From an uncultured Lachnospiraceae bacterium (GTDB lineage: Bacteria > Bacillota > Clostridia > Lachnospirales > Lachnospiraceae): DNA of 64,000 bases. The notes under the pieces were generated by a model, which was given only the letters and a program-made list of their open reading frames with translations, did no database searches and was not told the origin of the DNA. The stretch spans positions 1 to 64,000 of the forward strand of contig CAKNHF010000007.1 of NCBI GenBank assembly GCA_930972465.1. Reading direction: 5' to 3'. This document shows, piece by piece, positions 53,909 to 61,692 of this stretch. Numbering within the stretch: the first letter of the stretch is position 1; the number at the start of each line of letters is the position of its first letter. The position numbers and the translations under genes are program-made.

Positions 53909-54850
53909 ATGAAGGTTTTTGTTACGGGAGCGGCAGGACAGCTTGGGCATGATGTGCTGAACGAGCTGGCTGCACGCGGTCATGAGGGCATCGGCTCGGA
54001 TATAAAAGAGGCGTACAGCGGAGTGTGTGATGGAACAGCGGCTGAGAAAATGCCGTACATCCCGCTGGATATTACGGACGCGGATGCAGTCAGGCGCGTA
54101 TTGGAGAATGTATGGCCTGACGTGGTTGTACATTGTGCGGCCTGGACGGCGGTGGACCTGGCGGAAGAGGAAGAAAAGCAGGAGACAGTGCGTGCCGTAA
54201 ATGCGGAAGGAACGCGAAATATAGCGGCATTGTGCAGGGATCTTGGGGCTAAGATGGTCTATATCAGTACAGATTATGTGTTCAATGGAGAAGGACAGGA
54301 GCCGTGGCAGCCGGACTGCAAGGATTACAGTCCTCTGAATGTTTACGGGAGGACAAAGCTGGAGGGAGAACTGGCCGTATCAGAGATCCTGGACAAATAT
54401 TTTATTGTCCGTATTGCCTGGGTATTTGGCAAAAGCGGAAAGAACTTTATCCGCACCATGCTGAATGTGGGAAAGAATCATGACAGGCTGACAGTGGTGA
54501 ATGACCAGATCGGCACACCGACTTATACCTATGATCTTGCCAGACTGCTTGTGGACATGATAGAGACAGAAAAGTATGGTTATTATCATGCGACCAACGA
54601 GGGCGGATATATAAGCTGGTATGATTTCTCGGTTGAGATTTTCCGGCAGGCTGCGGAGATGGGGCATCCGGAGTATGATGCGGGGCATCTGACAGTGGTG
54701 CCTGTAACGACGGAGGAATACGGAATATCCAAAGCTGCGCGGCCGTTCAACAGCCGTCTGGACAGAAGCAAACTTGCAGAGAACGGGTTTGAGCCGCTTC
54801 CGGACTGGAAGGACGCGCTGAGCCGCTATCTGAAGGAAATAGAGCTTTAA
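53909..54850 (+). CDS. rfbD: dTDP-4-dehydrorhamnose reductase
   Basis: RfbD (RmlD) reduces dTDP-4-keto-L-rhamnose to dTDP-L-rhamnose with NAD(P)H, the last step. The 313-residue SDR has VFVTGAAGQLGHDVLNELAA, VVHCAAWTAVDLAEEEE, ISTDYVFNGEGQEPW and the active-site NVYGRTKLEGE (Tyr-x3-Lys). An insertion around residues 35-48 (KEAYSGVCDGTAAEKMP) is small. It precedes rfbC, so the order here is A-B-D-C. Confidence 0.93.
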   Translation: MKVFVTGAAGQLGHDVLNELAARGHEGIGSDIKEAYSGVCDGTAAEKMPYIPLDITDADAVRRVLENVWPDVVVHCAAWTAVDLAEEEEKQETVRAVNAEGTRNIAALCRDLGAKMVYISTDYVFNGEGQEPWQPDCKDYSPLNVYGRTKLEGELAVSEILDKYFIVRIAWVFGKSGKNFIRTMLNVGKNHDRLTVVNDQIGTPTYTYDLARLLVDMIETEKYGYYHATNEGGYISWYDFSVEIFRQAAEMGHPEYDAGHLTVVPVTTEEYGISKAARPFNSRLDRSKLAENGFEPLPDWKDALSRYLKEIEL

Positions 54851-54863
54851 GGGAGAGAAGGAA

Positions 54864-55460
54864 ATGGGACAGATCAGGGTAGAGAAGAATGCAGGAGGAA
54901 TCGAGGGACTCTGTGTGATAGAGCCGGCGGTGCACGGCGATTCCAGGGGATATTTTATGGAGACATACAATCAGCGTGATATGGAGGAGGCCGGCCTTAC
55001 AATGACATTTGTTCAGGATAATCAGTCCTGTTCGACGAAAGGGGTCTTAAGAGGACTTCATTTTCAGAAACAATATCCTCAGGGGAAACTGGTAAGGGTG
55101 ATACGGGGCAGCGTATATGATGTTGCCGTCGATCTCAGAGAGGGAAGCGAAACGTATGGCAAATGGTGCGGAATGGAACTCTCGGAGGAAAACAAGAAAC
55201 AGTTTTATATTCCCGAAGGATTTGCCCACGGATTTCTTGTGCTGAGTGACGTCGCAGAATTCTGCTATAAGTGTACAGATTTCTACCATCCCGGAGATGA
55301 AGGGGGACTGGCATGGAATGATCCCGTGATCGGCGTAAACTGGCCGGGAGTAAACGGGGAATATGACGGCACGGCTTCCGCAGAAGGGTACTCTATGGAG
55401 GACGGGACAAAACTGATCTTGAGTGACAAGGATCAAAAGTGGCCGGGACTGGAGAAATAG
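54864..55460 (+). CDS. rfbC: dTDP-4-dehydrorhamnose 3,5-epimerase
   Basis: RfbC (RmlC) epimerises C3 and C5 of dTDP-4-keto-6-deoxyglucose before the final reduction. The 198-residue cupin protein has DSRGYFMETYNQRDMEEAGL, FVQDNQSCSTKGVLRGLHFQ with the catalytic His, VRVIRGSVYDVAVDLREGS, and IPEGFAHGFLVLSD followed by YKCTDFYHPGDEGGLAWND. It is 13 bases after rfbD and completes the dTDP-rhamnose set, giving strong support that the polysaccharide contains L-rhamnose. Confidence 0.95.
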   Translation: MGQIRVEKNAGGIEGLCVIEPAVHGDSRGYFMETYNQRDMEEAGLTMTFVQDNQSCSTKGVLRGLHFQKQYPQGKLVRVIRGSVYDVAVDLREGSETYGKWCGMELSEENKKQFYIPEGFAHGFLVLSDVAEFCYKCTDFYHPGDEGGLAWNDPVIGVNWPGVNGEYDGTASAEGYSMEDGTKLILSDKDQKWPGLEK

Positions 55461-55539
55461 AAGAGCAGGGATGAATATTGACATCATCTGAAACAGATAT
55501 CCGCAATACAGAATATTCAAGGCGAAAGGGGGAGAAACT

Positions 55540-56661
55540 ATGAAGAAGAAACTGGCAGTTTTTCTGATCATGGCGCTGGCCGGATTGGCCGTGCCGGGCT
55601 GTTCCTGCTCGAAACAGGAAGAGGAGCCTGCGAAGCCGGCGGCCGCAGAGGCGGATGAACCGAAGGACCCTCCGGCAGAGCCGGAAGAGGAAGCGGAACC
55701 TGAGGAGCCGGAGGAAGTGATACCCGAGAATGAGAATCTTCTTACGGGAGTTCCGGATCTCTCCGACGGGGCGATCGGAAAAAGACCTGTGGCAGTCATG
55801 GTGAATAATATACCGGCGGCGATGCCGCAGTATGGAGTGGAGGAAGCCGATCTTATTTTTGAGATTCCTGTAGAGGGGGATCAGACCCGTTTTATGGCGC
55901 TTTACGGAGATTATACGAAGGTGCCGAAAGTTTGTGCGATCCGGAGCTGCAGGGCTTATTTCCCCGCCATCTCCCAGGGATTTGACGCGTTTTATGTGAA
56001 CTGGGGGATCGATGAGAGCATGGGCGATTATATTGCGGCGCTGGGGCTGGATCAATATGATGGAATGTATAATCCCGGCGGTCTCTTCGGACGGGATCAG
56101 GACAGGCTGAATTCCGGCTATGCTCTGGAACATACAGCTTATTTCGACGGGACGAAATTCGCGTCCTATGTGCAGTCACAGGGGACAAGAACGGATCTCA
56201 GAGAGAACATGACAGATCCGGCGTTTCAGTTTAACGGGCTGGAAGAACAGATCCGGCCGGACGGAGACAGCTGCAGTCAGGTTGATATTGATTTCGGCGC
56301 TCAGACAGCATCCCTCAAGTATGATGAGCAGAGCGGAACATACAGGAAGGAAAACAGCGGAAAACCTCAGGTAGACGGCCGGACGGGGAATCAGCTGGCA
56401 TTTACCAACGTGATCGTGCTGGAGACCACAATCAGAGTGCGGGATGAGGTCGGACACAAGGATGTGGACTGGTCCGGCGGAGATAACGCAAAGGGCTATT
56501 ATATCTCCAACGGCGGAGTACAGGAGATCAGATGGTACAAGGAAGCGAACAATGAGCTTGACAGGATCCATCTCTGTGACGGGAACTGGAATGAGATATC
56601 CATCAACCGGGGAAAGACATACATAGCGATCAACTATCCGGGACAGACACAGATGAAATAG
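55540..56661 (+). CDS. DUF3048-domain lipoprotein (YerB-like)
   Basis: A 373-residue exported lipoprotein. The signal peptide ends in a lipobox VPGC with Cys at residue 21. A Glu/Pro/Ala-rich spacer (about 25-65) follows, then the DUF3048 domain: PVAVMVNNIPAAMPQYGVEE, ADLIFEIPVEGDQTRFMALY, VCAIRSCRAYF, and a C-terminal part with VIVLETTIRV and WYKEANNELDRIHLCDGNWN. The function of the family is unknown; B. subtilis YerB is a member. It follows rfbC by 79 bases and may be part of the surface locus or simply its neighbour. Confidence 0.85.
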   Translation: MKKKLAVFLIMALAGLAVPGCSCSKQEEEPAKPAAAEADEPKDPPAEPEEEAEPEEPEEVIPENENLLTGVPDLSDGAIGKRPVAVMVNNIPAAMPQYGVEEADLIFEIPVEGDQTRFMALYGDYTKVPKVCAIRSCRAYFPAISQGFDAFYVNWGIDESMGDYIAALGLDQYDGMYNPGGLFGRDQDRLNSGYALEHTAYFDGTKFASYVQSQGTRTDLRENMTDPAFQFNGLEEQIRPDGDSCSQVDIDFGAQTASLKYDEQSGTYRKENSGKPQVDGRTGNQLAFTNVIVLETTIRVRDEVGHKDVDWSGGDNAKGYYISNGGVQEIRWYKEANNELDRIHLCDGNWNEISINRGKTYIAINYPGQTQMK

Positions 56662-56679
56662 GCGGGCAATGTGCCCGCC
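56661..56679. terminator. Hairpin between convergent genes
   Basis: GGCGGGCA (56661-56668) pairs perfectly with TGCCCGCC (56672-56679) around a 3-base loop, followed by TTCTCT. It starts at the last base of the DUF3048 gene and 5 bases before the end of the minus-strand gene, so it probably ends at least the plus-strand transcript. Confidence 0.6.
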
Positions 56680-56683
56680 TTCT

Positions 56684-56947
56684 CTATTCTTCGATGATCT
56701 GTATCTCAAGATAGTCGAAATCAATGGAATCTACAAAGTTGTCCTGATAAAAACGTGCTTTTGCGTGCCGTTTGAATTCATTGATCGTCGAGTCCAGCCA
56801 GATCGGCTTGCTGAGATCAAACTCGTAGCAGATCGCGTCAAGCGCGTTAAATATCTTGTGAGTGCGGGTGTCGTCAGTCTCGTCGCAGATGACGGTATCC
56901 CGCACCATTCGGTTGTCCTTGAATTCCTTTCCCCAGAGACGGAACAT
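56684..56947 (-). CDS. Small conserved protein of unknown function
   Basis: An 87-residue acidic protein without a signal peptide or membrane segment. It starts MFRLWGKEFKDNRMVRDTVI, continues CDETDDTRTHKIFNALDAIC and YEFDLSKPIWLDSTINEFKR, and ends in a strongly acidic FDYLEIQIIEE. I recall similar small proteins in other Lachnospiraceae, which would support it as real, but I know no function. It points against its neighbours. A purine-rich GAAAGGA site lies 8 bases before the ATG. Confidence 0.7.
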   Translation of the reverse strand: MFRLWGKEFKDNRMVRDTVICDETDDTRTHKIFNALDAICYEFDLSKPIWLDSTINEFKRHAKARFYQDNFVDSIDFDYLEIQIIEE

Positions 56948-57067
56948 GGTGAATCAGTCCTTTCATTCAATCAGATGTCATGTGAAAAGCGGAAGAAAGA
57001 TGTCCGCGTATACTGACGCTATTCTACCACAAACGGAAGACAAAGTCACCTGGAGTTTTCGCCCTTC

Positions 57068-57096
57068 TTGACACGGTTATGGGAAATCATTATACT
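57068..57096 (+). promoter_or_regulatory. Consensus-like sigma-A promoter
   Basis: TTGACA (57068-57073) and TATACT (57091-57096) are exactly 17 bases apart. It would start transcription about 45 bases before the GNAT-like fragment. Confidence 0.85.
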
Positions 57097-57148
57097 TGGA
57101 AAATGTAGGGGCCTGCGGGCCCAGTACGATAGAAAGGACAGTATAACC

Positions 57149-57523
57149 ATGATTATACAGTGCAGGGAAAAAGACAGGGAGATGCTGCTTGCGTTTCTGG
57201 AAGAGGATGCGGAATATAATGCGCCTGTCATCCGGGAGCTTGAAAGCTGCAGTTTTGATGAGAAACAGCACCTGGTTTATGCCGAGGTGGAAAAAGAAGA
57301 GTGCGTAGGCGTTTATCTCTGCTCATGCGGGAGCAGAAATCTTATGATCAGCTGCAGGGAACATTGTGTCAACGTGGATTTTCTCGAGCAGTTTTTCGGT
57401 ATGTATCTTCCCGACACGGTTACGGGAAAACCGGATGATGTGAGGGTAGCGGGCTGGCTGCTTACAGATTATGAGATGACGGTCTCAGACGGGCGGGCGG
57501 TACTGTCGGCCGGCAAGGCCTAA
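57149..57523 (+). CDS. Short GNAT-like protein, probably truncated
   Basis: A 124-residue protein starting at an ATG preceded by GAAAGGA. Its sequence (MIIQCREKDREMLLAFLEED, then APVIRELESCSFDEKQHLVY and SRNLMISCREHCVNVDFLEQ) resembles the N-terminal half of a larger GNAT-type acetyltransferase of Clostridia. The half that would bind acetyl-CoA is missing, since the frame stops at 57523 and no matching continuation follows. It has a near-perfect promoter, so it may be a degraded gene still expressed or a small protein in its own right. The family link is tentative. Confidence 0.5.
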   Translation: MIIQCREKDREMLLAFLEEDAEYNAPVIRELESCSFDEKQHLVYAEVEKEECVGVYLCSCGSRNLMISCREHCVNVDFLEQFFGMYLPDTVTGKPDDVRVAGWLLTDYEMTVSDGRAVLSAGKA

Positions 57524-57575
57524 AGAGACTGCGGGCAGAGATTCCACATGCAGACAGGAAAGCGGAAACGCTTAA

Positions 57576-57600
57576 GAATTCATTAAAAAAGAGTGAATTC
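57576..57600. promoter_or_regulatory. Inverted repeat next to the alarmone synthetase promoter
   Basis: GAATTCA (57576-57582) and TGAATTC (57594-57600) are a perfect 7-bp inverted repeat spaced by 11 AT-rich bases, ending one base before the putative -35. It could be an operator. The regulator is unknown. Confidence 0.4.
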
Positions 57601-57601
57601 G

Positions 57602-57630
57602 GTGACGGGAAATACAAAATATGGTATACT
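57602..57630 (+). promoter_or_regulatory. Promoter of the small alarmone synthetase gene
   Basis: TATACT (57625-57630) has a TGG extended -10 element; GTGACG (57602-57607) lies 17 bases upstream as a moderate -35. Confidence 0.6.
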
Positions 57631-57666
57631 GTTGGAAAACAAATCAACCAATGGGGGATGTCTGCA

Positions 57667-58416
57667 ATGAAAGGCGAACAGCAGGTGGAGGCTGCATTGA
57701 AAAGCTATGAAGATGTGGACAGCTGGAAAACGATGATATTTCTCTACAATTCTGCGATGAAAGAAGTAGAGACGAAACTGGAGATTCTCAATGACGAATT
57801 CCAGCATGTTCATCAGTACAATCCGATCGAGCATATCAAGACCCGGATTAAGACACCGGAGAGCATTGTAAAGAAGCTGAGACGTTACGGATATGAAAGT
57901 TCGATCGAGAACATGGTGCGGTATATCAATGATATTGCCGGAGTGAGACTCATCTGTTCCTTTACGTCAGATATTTACCGGTTGGCCGAGATGATTGGAA
58001 ATCAGAGTGACCTTAAGGTACTTTCCATCAAAGACTATATCAGAAATCCGAAGGAGAGCGGATATAAAAGTTATCATATGCTTGTATCCGTACCGGTCTT
58101 CCTGTCAGACAGTGTTGTGGATACCAAGGTGGAGATCCAGATCCGGACGATCGCCATGGATTTCTGGGCAAGCCTTGAGCACAAGATCTATTATAAGTTT
58201 GAAGGAAATGCACCGGAGTATATCAGCCGGGATCTGCGGGAATGTGCGAAGATGGTAGCGGAACTTGACGATAAGATGCTTTCGCTGAATGAGGCAATTC
58301 AGGAATGTATAGTTCAGGAGGCCAGCAGGAGAAATATGGATGACGTGCTCGACAATGTGGTCGGGACCAGAAGAGGACAGGGAGTTATTCATTTCAGATC
58401 ACAGAAAACTGAATAG
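57667..58416 (+). CDS. Small alarmone synthetase, RelP (YwaC) type
   Basis: A 249-residue cytoplasmic (p)ppGpp synthetase with only a synthetase domain. Motifs include YNPIEHIKTRIKTPESIVKK, INDIAGVRLICSFTSDIYRL, the G-loop region IRNPKESGYKSYHMLV, and VEIQIRTIAMDFWASLEHKI. NPIEH, DIAGVR, SDIY and AMDFWASLEHKIYYK match RelP/YwaC more closely than RelQ/YjbM. The ATG at 57667 is spaced 9 bases from GGGGG; the ATG at 57658 is too close to it. A C-terminal tail of about 35 residues (IQECIVQEASRRNMDDVLDN) exceeds the usual length of about 210. Such genes respond to cell-envelope stress in Bacilli. Confidence 0.9.
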   Translation: MKGEQQVEAALKSYEDVDSWKTMIFLYNSAMKEVETKLEILNDEFQHVHQYNPIEHIKTRIKTPESIVKKLRRYGYESSIENMVRYINDIAGVRLICSFTSDIYRLAEMIGNQSDLKVLSIKDYIRNPKESGYKSYHMLVSVPVFLSDSVVDTKVEIQIRTIAMDFWASLEHKIYYKFEGNAPEYISRDLRECAKMVAELDDKMLSLNEAIQECIVQEASRRNMDDVLDNVVGTRRGQGVIHFRSQKTE

Positions 58417-58425
58417 TATATGAAG

Positions 58426-58465
58426 GAAACCGGATATGAGAGAGTGGCTCCCCGTATCCGGTTTC
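58426..58465 (+). other. Perfect 11-bp hairpin after the alarmone synthetase gene
   Basis: Arms 58426-58436 and 58455-58465 are exact inverted repeats around an 18-base loop, 9 bases after the stop. No T-run follows, so it may protect the mRNA end or separate expression of the ATPase gene downstream. Confidence 0.5.
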
Positions 58466-58500
58466 AGATGTGAAGTGAGGAACTCCGAGGGGGAAGAGGA

Positions 58501-60357
58501 ATGACAAAAGAGGTAAAAAAGAAGGGGATTGAGATCGGGGCGGGGATTGTACTGTATCTGACCGTGTGGGCGGCTTCAGTACAGACCGGGCTGAACCGGC
58601 AGGAGGAGACGACTGTGTTTCTTCTGCCTTATATTGTCCTTGCTCTGGAAACATACAAGAGTCTGTTCAGACAGATCATAAAGCTCAGATTTCCGGATGA
58701 AGATCTTCTGATCGTTATTGCGACTGTGGGGGCATTTTTTGTCGGCCGCAACAAAGAAGCAGTGGCGGCCATGCTGTTCTATCAGGTGGGAAAGATGATC
58801 GAGGAGATCTCGATGAGCCGGACAAAGAAGTCGATTGCGGAGTTTATTGATATCCGTCCGGAATATGCGAACCTTAAAACCGGCGGAATGGAAGAGATTG
58901 TTCTGCCGCAGGACCTGAAGACAGGGCAGACGATCATACTCCGTCCGGGCGGAAGGATCCCGGTGGATGCGGAAGTGACCGCGGGAACGGGAACCGTTGA
59001 TACGAAGGCGATCACCGGAGAGGCGGAACCGAAAGTGGTGGGCCCCGGTGACAGAATCTACAGCGGCTGCATCAATCTGAGCGGAGTGCTGGAGGCAAAA
59101 GTCATCCGCCTTTATAAGGATTCTACGGCGGAAAAGGTTATTGAACTCGTGGAGCGGGCCAATGAAAAGAAATCAGACAGCCTGCATTTTGCGGATCGGT
59201 TCACAAGGTATTACACGCCGATCGTCATCCTGATCGCATTTGTGACGATCCTGGTTCTTCCCATGATGTTTACGGGAGAACGGGAAGAGTGGATCTACCG
59301 CGGGCTGATCATACTTGTGGCGGCCTGCCCGTGCGGCCTTATGGTGTCGATCCCCATGGCCTTCCTGGGAGGCATCGGATCCGCGTCAAAGTATGGGGTG
59401 CTGTTTAAGGGAAGTGCTTTTCTGGAGGATCTGACCAAGGTGGATACTTTTGTGTTTGACAAGACGGGAACTCTGACAGAAGGGGTGTTCCATGTACAGA
59501 AGATTGTTCCCAGCCAGATGACAGAAGAGGAACTTCTGGAGAAGGCTGTTTTGGGAGAAGCTTACTCGATGCATCCCATTGCCGTATCACTCAGGGAGGC
59601 TTACGGCAAAACAATAGACCGTGCGAGAGTGAAGGGGATAAGCGATTTCCCCGGATACGGGCTGAGAGCCGTTGTGGACGGAAAAGAAGTTTACATCGGC
59701 AATTCACGTCTGATGAAAAAGCGAGGGCTGTTCTATCAGCCTGTGACGGAAGTCGGGAGTGCGGTTCACGTTGCCGTGGACGGAAAGTATGCAGGTTATA
59801 TTCTTATCTCTGATGCCATACGTGAAGATACGGAGAAACTCATGAAATGGCTTCACAGGCGGGGGCTTTCCACAGTCATGCTGACCGGAGACAACGAGCG
59901 TGTGGCCGAGGCCGTGGCGAAGCAGCTTGGAATTGAAAGTGTCTATGCGGAACTGATGCCGGAGGATAAAGTAGAGCAGATCGAAGACTTTATGGAAAGC
60001 AGGATGGAGGATGAGAAAGTCGCGTTCATAGGAGACGGGATTAATGATGCTCCGGTTCTTGCAAGGGCGGATATCGGGATTGCCATGGGCGGTCTGGGAG
60101 CAGACGCGGCTCTGGAGGCTGCGGATATTATCCTGATGGAGGATGAGCCGTCCCGGATCATCAGCGCCATAAGGATCGCCAGGGCGACGCTCAGATCGGT
60201 GAAGCAGAACATGATTTTTGCCATTGGGATGAAAGTAATTCTTATCGCACTGGCATTTGCGGGATATGTCACGATGCAGAATGCGATTATCGCGGATATG
60301 GCGGTCATGCTGATCAATATTATGAATTCATTCTGGATGATGAAATATCCGGAATAA
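58501..60357 (+). CDS. P1B-type heavy-metal-transporting ATPase without N-terminal metal-binding domain
   Basis: A 618-residue ion pump of the plasma membrane. It has the actuator ITGEAEPKVV (about 178), CPCG in the membrane helix (AACPCGLMVSIPMAFLGG, about 275), the phosphorylation site DKTGTLTEG (about 319), the P1B hallmark SMHPIA (about 358), MLTGDNERVAEAVA and GDGINDAPVLARADIGIAMG. The last helix has IADMAVMLINIMNSFWMM, whose Asp fits zinc/cadmium/lead-type pumps rather than copper pumps. No N-terminal HMA domain or Cys-rich stretch exists; the protein starts almost directly with a membrane segment. Substrate most likely Zn/Cd-like, not proven. Confidence 0.88.
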   Translation: MTKEVKKKGIEIGAGIVLYLTVWAASVQTGLNRQEETTVFLLPYIVLALETYKSLFRQIIKLRFPDEDLLIVIATVGAFFVGRNKEAVAAMLFYQVGKMIEEISMSRTKKSIAEFIDIRPEYANLKTGGMEEIVLPQDLKTGQTIILRPGGRIPVDAEVTAGTGTVDTKAITGEAEPKVVGPGDRIYSGCINLSGVLEAKVIRLYKDSTAEKVIELVERANEKKSDSLHFADRFTRYYTPIVILIAFVTILVLPMMFTGEREEWIYRGLIILVAACPCGLMVSIPMAFLGGIGSASKYGVLFKGSAFLEDLTKVDTFVFDKTGTLTEGVFHVQKIVPSQMTEEELLEKAVLGEAYSMHPIAVSLREAYGKTIDRARVKGISDFPGYGLRAVVDGKEVYIGNSRLMKKRGLFYQPVTEVGSAVHVAVDGKYAGYILISDAIREDTEKLMKWLHRRGLSTVMLTGDNERVAEAVAKQLGIESVYAELMPEDKVEQIEDFMESRMEDEKVAFIGDGINDAPVLARADIGIAMGGLGADAALEAADIILMEDEPSRIISAIRIARATLRSVKQNMIFAIGMKVILIALAFAGYVTMQNAIIADMAVMLINIMNSFWMMKYPE

Positions 60358-60376
60358 ATGGAAGAGGAGTATAAAG

Positions 60377-60931
60377 ATGGGTAGAAAAAGAATCGGATTG
60401 ATATGTACGGCGCTTCTTTCTGCATGCCTTCTTGCGGGATGTTCAAGCGCGCTGAAAGAAGGAACGGAGGCTCTCGGCGCGGGAGATTATGAGAAAGCGC
60501 TGACAGATTTTCAGGAGGCGGCTTCGGACGAAGACCGGGAAACTGCGGCGGAAGGATACCGCGGACTGGGAATCGTGTATTATGAGAGCGGAGATTACGG
60601 ACAGGCTCTGGAAGCTTTTGAGAATGCGCTGGATAATGGGGCGGAACAGACGGTACAGCTGTATAATCTGATGGGCGCCGCTGCCATGCAGGAGCAGAAC
60701 TACGAGAAGGCGCTGGAGTATTTCCAGGCCGGACTTGAACTTGCGGAGACGCAGTCAGGGGAAGATTCTGCGGATGCCGGCATGATTCAGGAGATGGAAT
60801 ACAATGAGATCGTCTGTTATGAGCAGACTGCTGACTGGGAGAATGCGAAGCAGAAGATCACGGAATATACTGAAAAATATCCGGATGACGAGAATGCGAA
60901 GAAAGAAGCGGAATTTCTCGAGACCCGGTAG
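60377..60931 (+). CDS. TPR-repeat lipoprotein
   Basis: A 184-residue exported lipoprotein. The signal peptide ends in the lipobox LLAGC (Cys at residue 22). Four or so tetratricopeptide-like repeats follow: ALGAGDYEKALTDFQEAA, GIVYYESGDYGQALEAFENA, GAAAMQEQNYEKALEYFQAG, and CYEQTADWENAKQKITEY. TPR repeats serve as protein-binding scaffolds; a partner cannot be named. It lies 19 bases after the ATPase gene and is probably co-transcribed. Confidence 0.85.
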   Translation: MGRKRIGLICTALLSACLLAGCSSALKEGTEALGAGDYEKALTDFQEAASDEDRETAAEGYRGLGIVYYESGDYGQALEAFENALDNGAEQTVQLYNLMGAAAMQEQNYEKALEYFQAGLELAETQSGEDSADAGMIQEMEYNEIVCYEQTADWENAKQKITEYTEKYPDDENAKKEAEFLETR

Positions 60932-60941
60932 ACATAGGACA

Positions 60942-60974
60942 GGGGCAGATCCTTCCGGAGGAAGGACCGGCCCC
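60942..60974 (+). other. Long imperfect hairpin after the TPR gene
   Basis: GGGGC plus GATCCTTCC (60942-60957) pair with GGAAGGACC and GGCCCC across a 3-base loop, with a one-base mismatch. CTTCG follows rather than a T-run. Could be a partial terminator ahead of the methyltransferase gene. Confidence 0.4.
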
Positions 60975-61011
60975 TTCGCCGACCGTGGAAATACCGGTGA
61001 GAGGAGAGCAT

Positions 61012-61692
61012 ATGGAGTTGAGAAGAAAATATCAGATAACGGAATACTGCCACCGGTTCCTGGAAGAATATATACATGAGGGAGACGTGTGTATTGATGC
61101 GACGGCAGGAAATGGAAACGACACGGAATTTCTCTGCCGCAGGGCGGGGGAGAACGGAAAGGTTTATGCATTTGACATACAGCGCCGCGCGATTGAGAAT
61201 ACGGGAAAGAGACTGGAGGAATCCGGCCTTGCCGGGCGGGCAGTCCTGATCTGTGCGGGACATGAGCATATGAAAGAGTATGTGAAGGAGCCGGCTGCCG
61301 CGGTGGTATTCAATCTGGGCTATCTTCCGGGAGGAGACCATGCTCTGGCTACCAGGCCGGATACAACAGTTGAGGCGGTGAAGCAGGGGCTTGAGATTCT
61401 TCGCCCGGGAGGAGTGATGAGTCTGTGCATCTACAGCGGCGGTGATACAGGCTATGAGGAGAGGGACACTCTGCTCGCCTGGCTGAGGGATCTGGATCCC
61501 GCAAAATGGCTTGTCCTTGTGAACTGTTATTATAACAGGAAGAACGATCCGCCCCTGCCGGTTTTTATTATCCGGACAGATCAGAGCGGGCCGGAAACGA
61601 ATAAGGGAAAAAGCAGCGCGGAAGGCGGGACGCAAAAGGCGGTACAGAACCGGAGAGGCGCATTGACAGAAGGAGAACCGGAATATGTATGA
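61012..61692 (+). CDS. YtqB/MnmM-type SAM-dependent RNA methyltransferase
   Basis: A 226-residue class I methyltransferase. It has the SAM-binding DATAGNGNDTEFLCRRAGEN, AFDIQRRAIENT, and the family-specific FNLGYLPGGDHALATRP, IYSGGDTGYEERDTLLAWLR and NCYYNRKNDPPLPVFII. B. subtilis YtqB was shown to be MnmM, which methylates 5-aminomethyl-2-thiouridine at tRNA position 34; a similar role is inferred. The C-terminus carries about 35 extra polar residues (QSGPETNKGKSSAEGGTQ onward). The start at 61012 follows GAGGAGAG. It overlaps hflX by 8 bases. Confidence 0.82.
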   Translation: MELRRKYQITEYCHRFLEEYIHEGDVCIDATAGNGNDTEFLCRRAGENGKVYAFDIQRRAIENTGKRLEESGLAGRAVLICAGHEHMKEYVKEPAAAVVFNLGYLPGGDHALATRPDTTVEAVKQGLEILRPGGVMSLCIYSGGDTGYEERDTLLAWLRDLDPAKWLVLVNCYYNRKNDPPLPVFIIRTDQSGPETNKGKSSAEGGTQKAVQNRRGALTEGEPEYV

